Of a stretch of 64,000 bases of DNA, positions 59,779-64,000 are shown piece after piece. A program made the position numbers and the translations under genes. A model generated the notes under the pieces. The model did no database searches, had not been told where the DNA came from, and saw nothing but the letters and a program-made list of their open reading frames with translations. This stretch comes from DATFVA01 sp963771705 (GTDB taxonomy: Bacteria > Bacteroidota > Ignavibacteria > Ignavibacteriales > Ignavibacteriaceae): NCBI GenBank assembly GCA_963771705.1, contig CAVYUP010000008.1, positions 1 to 64,000 on the forward strand, read 5' to 3'. The first letter of the stretch is position 1, and each line of letters opens with the position of its first letter.

Positions 59779-61572
59779 ATGGCGAACGATTATAAAAGTG
59801 AAGAAGAAGTATTAGGAAAAGCATACGATTCAAAGCTTATGAAACGTCTGCTTAGTTATATTAAGCCCTACAGGAAGTACGTAATTTTTGCCATCCTTAT
59901 GAATATAGTTGTGGCTTCCTTAATACCGCTGCGTCCCTATTTGACGAAGATCGCGGTGGATGAATATATAAGCAAATCTGATTATCATGGACTTACTGTT
60001 ATAAGTCTTATTCTTCTCGGAGTTCTGCTGTTTCAGGCCGTGATACAGTACTTCCTTACCTACTTCACCCAATATTTAGGACAAAAAACACTTTATGATC
60101 TGCGTACCCAGCTGTTTCAGCACACGCAGAAACTTGCTCTGAAATTTTTTGACCGAACACCCATAGGAAGAATTGTAACAAGGACTACCAACGATGTGGA
60201 AGCATTGAGCGAACTGTTCTCTTCGGGAATCGTTATGATCTTCAGCGACATCTTCAATATAATATGGATCCTTGTATTTATGTTTTCGATGGATATCAGA
60301 CTTTCCCTGGTAACATTAGCTGTTTTTCCGGTCCTTATATACGGTACATTCCTGTTCAGGAAGAAAGCCCGAGAAAGCTACCGTGATGTAAGGCTGCACC
60401 TTGCAAGGCTGAACTCTTATATGCAGGAACATGTTACAGGAATGAATGTTGTACAGATCTTCAGGAAAGAAAAGGATGAGCTTAAAAGATTTCTCTCAAT
60501 AAATTCAGATTACCGGGGTGCAAATGTTAAATCGGTTTTTTACTACGCTCTTTTTTACCCAGGAGTTGAAATTCTAAGCTCTATTGCTATTGGTCTCATC
60601 ATCTGGTACGGAGGAGGAGAAATAATCCACAGCGCCCTTACCATCGGTACAATATTCGCATTTCTGCAGTTTACAGAAATGTTCTTCCGGCCGATCAGGG
60701 ATTTGTCGGAGAAGTATAATATTATGCAGACAGCCATGGCTTCTTCCGAGAGGATATTCAGGCTGCTGGATAACCAGACATTTGTTAAGAATCCCGAGAA
60801 CCCCGTTAAACTTGATAAAGTGAAAGGCGGAATCGAATTTAAGAACGTGTGTTTTGCCTACAACGAGGAAGAATACATTCTTAAAAATATTTCATTTAAG
60901 ATCAACCCCGGAGAAACAATAGCAATTGTAGGGCATACAGGAGCAGGGAAAACAAGCATTATAAATATCCTTAACCGGTTCTATGATATCCAGAAAGGAT
61001 CAATAGAGCTTGACGGTACTGACATCAGCACAATCGATAAAAGAGAACTCAGAAAGTACATTTCAATAGTACTTCAGGATGTATTCCTTTTCTCAGGCAC
61101 GATAAAATCTAATATAAGTATGGACAACGAAGATGTATCCTTTGAAAGGGTGCTAAATGCCGCTAAGATTGTTGGAGCCGACAAATTCATAGACAGGCTT
61201 CCAAATAAGTTTGATGAGGAGGTAAAGGAAAGAGGGTCAACACTGAGTGTGGGGCAGAAACAACTAATATCATTCGCAAGAGCTCTGGCTTACGATCCTA
61301 AGATCCTTGTTCTTGATGAGGCAACTTCAAGTGTTGACACCGAAACCGAAATACTCATTCAACGTGCAATTGAAAAGTTGCTGATCGGACGGACGGCAAT
61401 TGTTATAGCTCACAGGCTCTCAACCATTCAAAGCGCCGATAAAATCATAGTTATGCATAAAGGTGAGATAAGGGAGACAGGAAATCACCAGGAACTACTT
61501 GCAAAAAGAGGAATTTATTATAAATTATACCAGCTTCAATATAAAGATCAGGAAATAATTAAGGCTGTTTAA
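59779..61572 (+). CDS. ABC exporter subunit with catalytic glutamate
   Basis: This is a 597-aa partner half-transporter: transmembrane domain (about 25-340), then a nucleotide-binding domain with Walker A GHTGAGKTS. The signature is LSVGQKQL at 489-496, with Val in place of the first Gly, and Walker B VLDEATSSVD has catalytic Glu514. The altered signature and intact Glu are characteristic of the TM288/BmrD-like subunit. The two genes form one exporter with one fully functional and one degenerate ATP site. No promoter lies in the 69-base gap. Confidence 0.93.
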   Translation: MANDYKSEEEVLGKAYDSKLMKRLLSYIKPYRKYVIFAILMNIVVASLIPLRPYLTKIAVDEYISKSDYHGLTVISLILLGVLLFQAVIQYFLTYFTQYLGQKTLYDLRTQLFQHTQKLALKFFDRTPIGRIVTRTTNDVEALSELFSSGIVMIFSDIFNIIWILVFMFSMDIRLSLVTLAVFPVLIYGTFLFRKKARESYRDVRLHLARLNSYMQEHVTGMNVVQIFRKEKDELKRFLSINSDYRGANVKSVFYYALFYPGVEILSSIAIGLIIWYGGGEIIHSALTIGTIFAFLQFTEMFFRPIRDLSEKYNIMQTAMASSERIFRLLDNQTFVKNPENPVKLDKVKGGIEFKNVCFAYNEEEYILKNISFKINPGETIAIVGHTGAGKTSIINILNRFYDIQKGSIELDGTDISTIDKRELRKYISIVLQDVFLFSGTIKSNISMDNEDVSFERVLNAAKIVGADKFIDRLPNKFDEEVKERGSTLSVGQKQLISFARALAYDPKILVLDEATSSVDTETEILIQRAIEKLLIGRTAIVIAHRLSTIQSADKIIVMHKGEIRETGNHQELLAKRGIYYKLYQLQYKDQEIIKAV

Positions 61573-61607
61573 AGCTACCATCATTAATTAACCAGGAGAG
61601 TCATATC

Positions 61608-62651
61608 ATGTCAAAATTAAGATTCATGACGCTGGCCCGCTTTATTATCGAGCAGGAGAAACTGCATCCCGAGGCAACAGGTGAATTGTCGAGTATTCTG
61701 CACGACCTTTCACTTGCCGCGAAGGTCATTTCTCTTGAGGTGAACAAAGCCGGACTCGTTGATATTCTTGGTTTTACAGGGGATAACAATGTTCATGGTG
61801 AGCAGGTAAAGAAACTTGATATATTCGCACACGATATGCTCTTCAGAGCAATGGATCATGGCGGTCATCTTTGCGTAATGGCATCGGAAGAAGAAGCAGA
61901 TATAATGCACATTCCTCAGGAATTTGATCTTGGGAAATATGTATTAATGTTTGATCCACTTGATGGTTCATCTAATATTGATGTTAACGTGAGTATAGGT
62001 ACGATTTTTTCAATTTACCGGAGGGTTACACCTGACGGAAAACCCGGAACCCTTGAAGACCTTCTGCAGCCGGGGTATAAGCAAGTGGCTGCCGGTTATA
62101 TTGTTTACGGTTCAAGCACCATCCTGGTTTATACAGCAGGTCATGGTGTTCATGGGTTTACGCTCGATCCTTCTTTCGGGGAATTTCTTCTTTCGCATGA
62201 GAATATCAAAATCCCCAAAAAAGGAAAAATATACAGTATAAATGAGGGAAATTATCTCTACTGGCACCCTGGTTTGAAGAAGTACATCAAGTATCTTCAG
62301 GAATATGAAAAGGAAAGCGAACGTCCGTATTCCACAAGATATATTGGTTCTATGGTAGCAGATATTCACAGAACACTCCTCTACGGCGGAATTTTTATGT
62401 ACCCGGCCGATTCCAGGCATCCCAATGGAAAGCTCCGTCTTCTTTATGAATGCAATCCCATGGCTTTTATAGTTGAAGCTGCGGGGGGCAGAGCCTCTAA
62501 CGGTAAAAAAAGGATATTAGAACTCCAGCCTGAAAAACTGCATCAGAGAACCCCTATTTTTATAGGAAGCGAACATGATGTTCAGAAGGTAGAATCGTTT
62601 ATGGCAAAAGAGGAGAAAGAAAAAGAAGAACTTTCAACTCAGCGCAGCTAA
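61608..62651 (+). CDS. fbp: Class I fructose-1,6-bisphosphatase
   Basis: This is a 347-aa gluconeogenic enzyme that dephosphorylates fructose-1,6-bisphosphate. The N-terminal FTGDNNVHGEQVKKLDIFA leads to the metal-binding DPLDGSSNIDVNVSIGTIFSIYRR (with key Asp residues). YIGSMVADIHRTLLYGGIFMYP and LYECNPMAFIVEAAGG are further class I signatures. AGGAG precedes the ATG by 9 bases. It follows the exporter by 35 bases and may be co-transcribed. The C-terminal tail is charged. Confidence 0.95.
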   Translation: MSKLRFMTLARFIIEQEKLHPEATGELSSILHDLSLAAKVISLEVNKAGLVDILGFTGDNNVHGEQVKKLDIFAHDMLFRAMDHGGHLCVMASEEEADIMHIPQEFDLGKYVLMFDPLDGSSNIDVNVSIGTIFSIYRRVTPDGKPGTLEDLLQPGYKQVAAGYIVYGSSTILVYTAGHGVHGFTLDPSFGEFLLSHENIKIPKKGKIYSINEGNYLYWHPGLKKYIKYLQEYEKESERPYSTRYIGSMVADIHRTLLYGGIFMYPADSRHPNGKLRLLYECNPMAFIVEAAGGRASNGKKRILELQPEKLHQRTPIFIGSEHDVQKVESFMAKEEKEKEELSTQRS

Positions 62652-62676
62652 ATCTTATTTCTTCAATTTATCCAGT

Positions 62677-62922
62677 TCAGTACTGATTTTTGAAGCCAGT
62701 TTCTTCGGGAGTAATGCCTTCAAGAACAAGTTTATTTGTCTTTACTATTACTTCCGGAGTATCTCCCTCTCCCTGCATATATTTATAAAGGCAGAAACCA
62801 AGACGGTTCCTGTCGTTCATAATGGGGAGGTATTCTTTCAAACCATCTACTATATTATACACCTGCTTTTCAACAGAATCATCAGGAAACTGATTAGTTC
62901 CCGGTGAAGGTAAAGTTGTCAT
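62677..62922 (-). CDS. small hypothetical protein
   Basis: This is an 81-aa ORF starting MTTLPSPGTNQFPDDSVEKQ with later LGFCLYKYMQGEGDTPEVIV and ending EETGFKNQY. It is coding-like (regular helix-type pattern, no odd codons), convergent with fbp (25-base gap). An AGAGAAG stretch is six bases before the ATG. No family is recognised. Confidence 0.5.
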   Translation of the reverse strand: MTTLPSPGTNQFPDDSVEKQVYNIVDGLKEYLPIMNDRNRLGFCLYKYMQGEGDTPEVIVKTNKLVLEGITPEETGFKNQY

Positions 62923-63171
62923 TTATCTTCTCTATTTGTGACGGACAAAAATAATCAGAAGTAACAAAAAGCTCAAATTAAATAATTTTGTCCTTCTTGA
63001 AACAAGCGGAAAAGGGTATTTCCGACTGAAAAAAAATAGAAGCCGGGGTGTAATAAAACCTGAAGCAGTATTGAACAGCAATAGATAAAATGGGGATTCT
63101 CTTAAGGAACCAGGGATATGCTTCAGGACGGAGTGCGGTATTTGTGGTTTTTGATTAAATTTACCGATCGT

Positions 63172-64000
63172 ATGAAGAAAGAAACGAAAATACCCGATTT
63201 TGCCGGGAAGAAAGTGCTGATAATCAGACTTAGTTCCCTTGGTGATATACTCCTTACCACCCCATTAGTGAGGGTTTTGAAGAACAGGTTCAGGGATATC
63301 ATTCTGGATTTTGTCTTAAAAGCACAGTACAAAGATGTGCTCACGCTTAATCCCCATATTTCAAATCTTTATTTGTATGAAAAAGAAAAGGAGAAGGTCT
63401 CTGAACTCACAAGAAAATTAGCCGAGAAAAAGTTTGATGCAGTAATCGATCTTCAAAACAACTTCCGTTCGATCGAAATCAGGCGGGCGTTAAGTGCTCA
63501 GACCTATACATTCAATAAGAGAACCACCGATAAATTTCTCCTGGTCAACTTCAAGATTAACCGTCTTGAAAATGCACCGCAGATACCCGAGAGGTATTTC
63601 GCTGCTATTCCTGGAATTCAGCCGGATGATGAAGGATTAGATCTCTTCACCCGGAACGAAGTTTCAGAAATCCTGAAGGGAAGGGAAAAACTCATAGGAT
63701 TCGCACCCGGTTCAAGACATTTTACAAAGATGTGGCCAAAGGATTATTACGAAAAGCTGGGCAATCTGCTTGCCAGAGAGGGATATACAATTGTACTATT
63801 CGGCGGCAGTGATGACAAACCTGTTTGTGCTGAAATTTCACAAAATATAAGGGGGTCAATTGACCTCAGCAATAACGATGATCTGCTTCAGACCGCTGCT
63901 GATATGAAATTGTGTGAGGTAATTGCATGCAATGATTCCGGGATGATGCATACCGCATGCTCTGTAAAAATACCCGTACTTGCCTTTTACGGCTCCACCG
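63172..64000 (+). CDS. Family 9 glycosyltransferase (heptosyltransferase-like), truncated by the window
   Basis: The 3' end is beyond the window. The visible 276 residues begin MKKETKIPDFAGKKVLIIRL, then SSLGDILLTTPLVRVLK, the GT9 N-terminal signature. IGFAPGSRHFTKMWPKDYY begins the second Rossmann domain, and ACNDSGMMHTACSVKIPVLAF contains the donor-binding motif. It probably adds a heptose-like sugar to lipopolysaccharide core. An in-frame ATG at 63118 (18 codons earlier, AAGGA 9 bases upstream) is an alternative start. Confidence 0.88.
   Translation, partial: MKKETKIPDFAGKKVLIIRLSSLGDILLTTPLVRVLKNRFRDIILDFVLKAQYKDVLTLNPHISNLYLYEKEKEKVSELTRKLAEKKFDAVIDLQNNFRSIEIRRALSAQTYTFNKRTTDKFLLVNFKINRLENAPQIPERYFAAIPGIQPDDEGLDLFTRNEVSEILKGREKLIGFAPGSRHFTKMWPKDYYEKLGNLLAREGYTIVLFGGSDDKPVCAEISQNIRGSIDLSNNDDLLQTAADMKLCEVIACNDSGMMHTACSVKIPVLAFYGST

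Noticed and set aside
63007..63024. CGGAAA/TTTCCG hairpin before the last gene
   Set aside because: The stem is short, with no T-run on either strand next to it, so no terminator or regulatory role can be supported.

Overview
The window looks like chromosome from an Ignavibacteria-like member of the Bacteroidota/Chlorobi lineage. The evidence is the 16S text (for example the GTGCCGTGAGGTGTTGGG stretch), two secreted proteins ending in the type IX sorting domain with NYPNPFNP or NFPNPFNP cores, and promoter-like TAnnTTTG boxes. Other support comes from GWxTD, DUF5683, LptE-type, PEGA and WG-repeat proteins. Gene density is high and the content is mostly chromosomal housekeeping. I see no transposase, phage module or CRISPR array.

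Layout. 1-5548: a complete rRNA operon (16S, tRNA-Ile, tRNA-Ala, 23S, 5S) with promoter, two boxA-like sites, two long processing stems and a terminator. 5614-7791 (minus): PIF1-like helicase. 8025-11818: a GAF-PAS sigma-54 activator followed by OsmC-like, methanethiol S-methyltransferase-like and DUF3303 genes. 11872-14895: epimerase (minus), a secreted cupredoxin protein and a small membrane protein. 14974-18904: miaB, TPR-SPOR protein, stand-alone sigma-54 activator, lptE. 18924-23492: glycosyltransferases, TPR protein, alkyladenine glycosylase, DUF3108. 23556-29302: CPBP protease, DUF2007, cdsA, rimO, GWxTD protein, PfkB kinase. 29286-34156: Omp85 protein, UbiA prenyltransferase, rnhB, yraN, an envelope protein. 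34365-36948: mlaEFD. 37209-39975: uvrA with an apparent one-base insertion near its 5' end. 40116-43778: membrane protein and a large metallopeptidase/propeller/barrel protein (minus). 43917-49548: two lipoproteins, a GAF sigma-54 activator, a PEGA Ser/Thr kinase and a DUF5683 protein. 49549-50336: a long non-coding gap with hairpins and a terminator. 50337-53937: WG-repeat protein, secreted beta-helix protein, membrane AraC regulator. 54096-57873: leuS, serS. 57961-61572: a heterodimeric ABC exporter. 61608-62922: class I fructose-bisphosphatase and a small ORF. 63172-end: a glycosyltransferase 9 gene cut by the window edge.

How they work together. Many products build the envelope: LptE, Omp85, Mla, heptosyltransferases, CdsA, UbiA and secreted type IX cargo. 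Three sigma-54 activators lie beside effector genes and suggest stress- or signal-gated operons. The least explained parts are the GAF-activator/PEGA-kinase cluster (44344-49548), the structured non-coding gap after it (49549-50336), and the sulfur-related OsmC/MddA/DUF3303 cluster. The uvrA frameshift is the clearest sequence anomaly.
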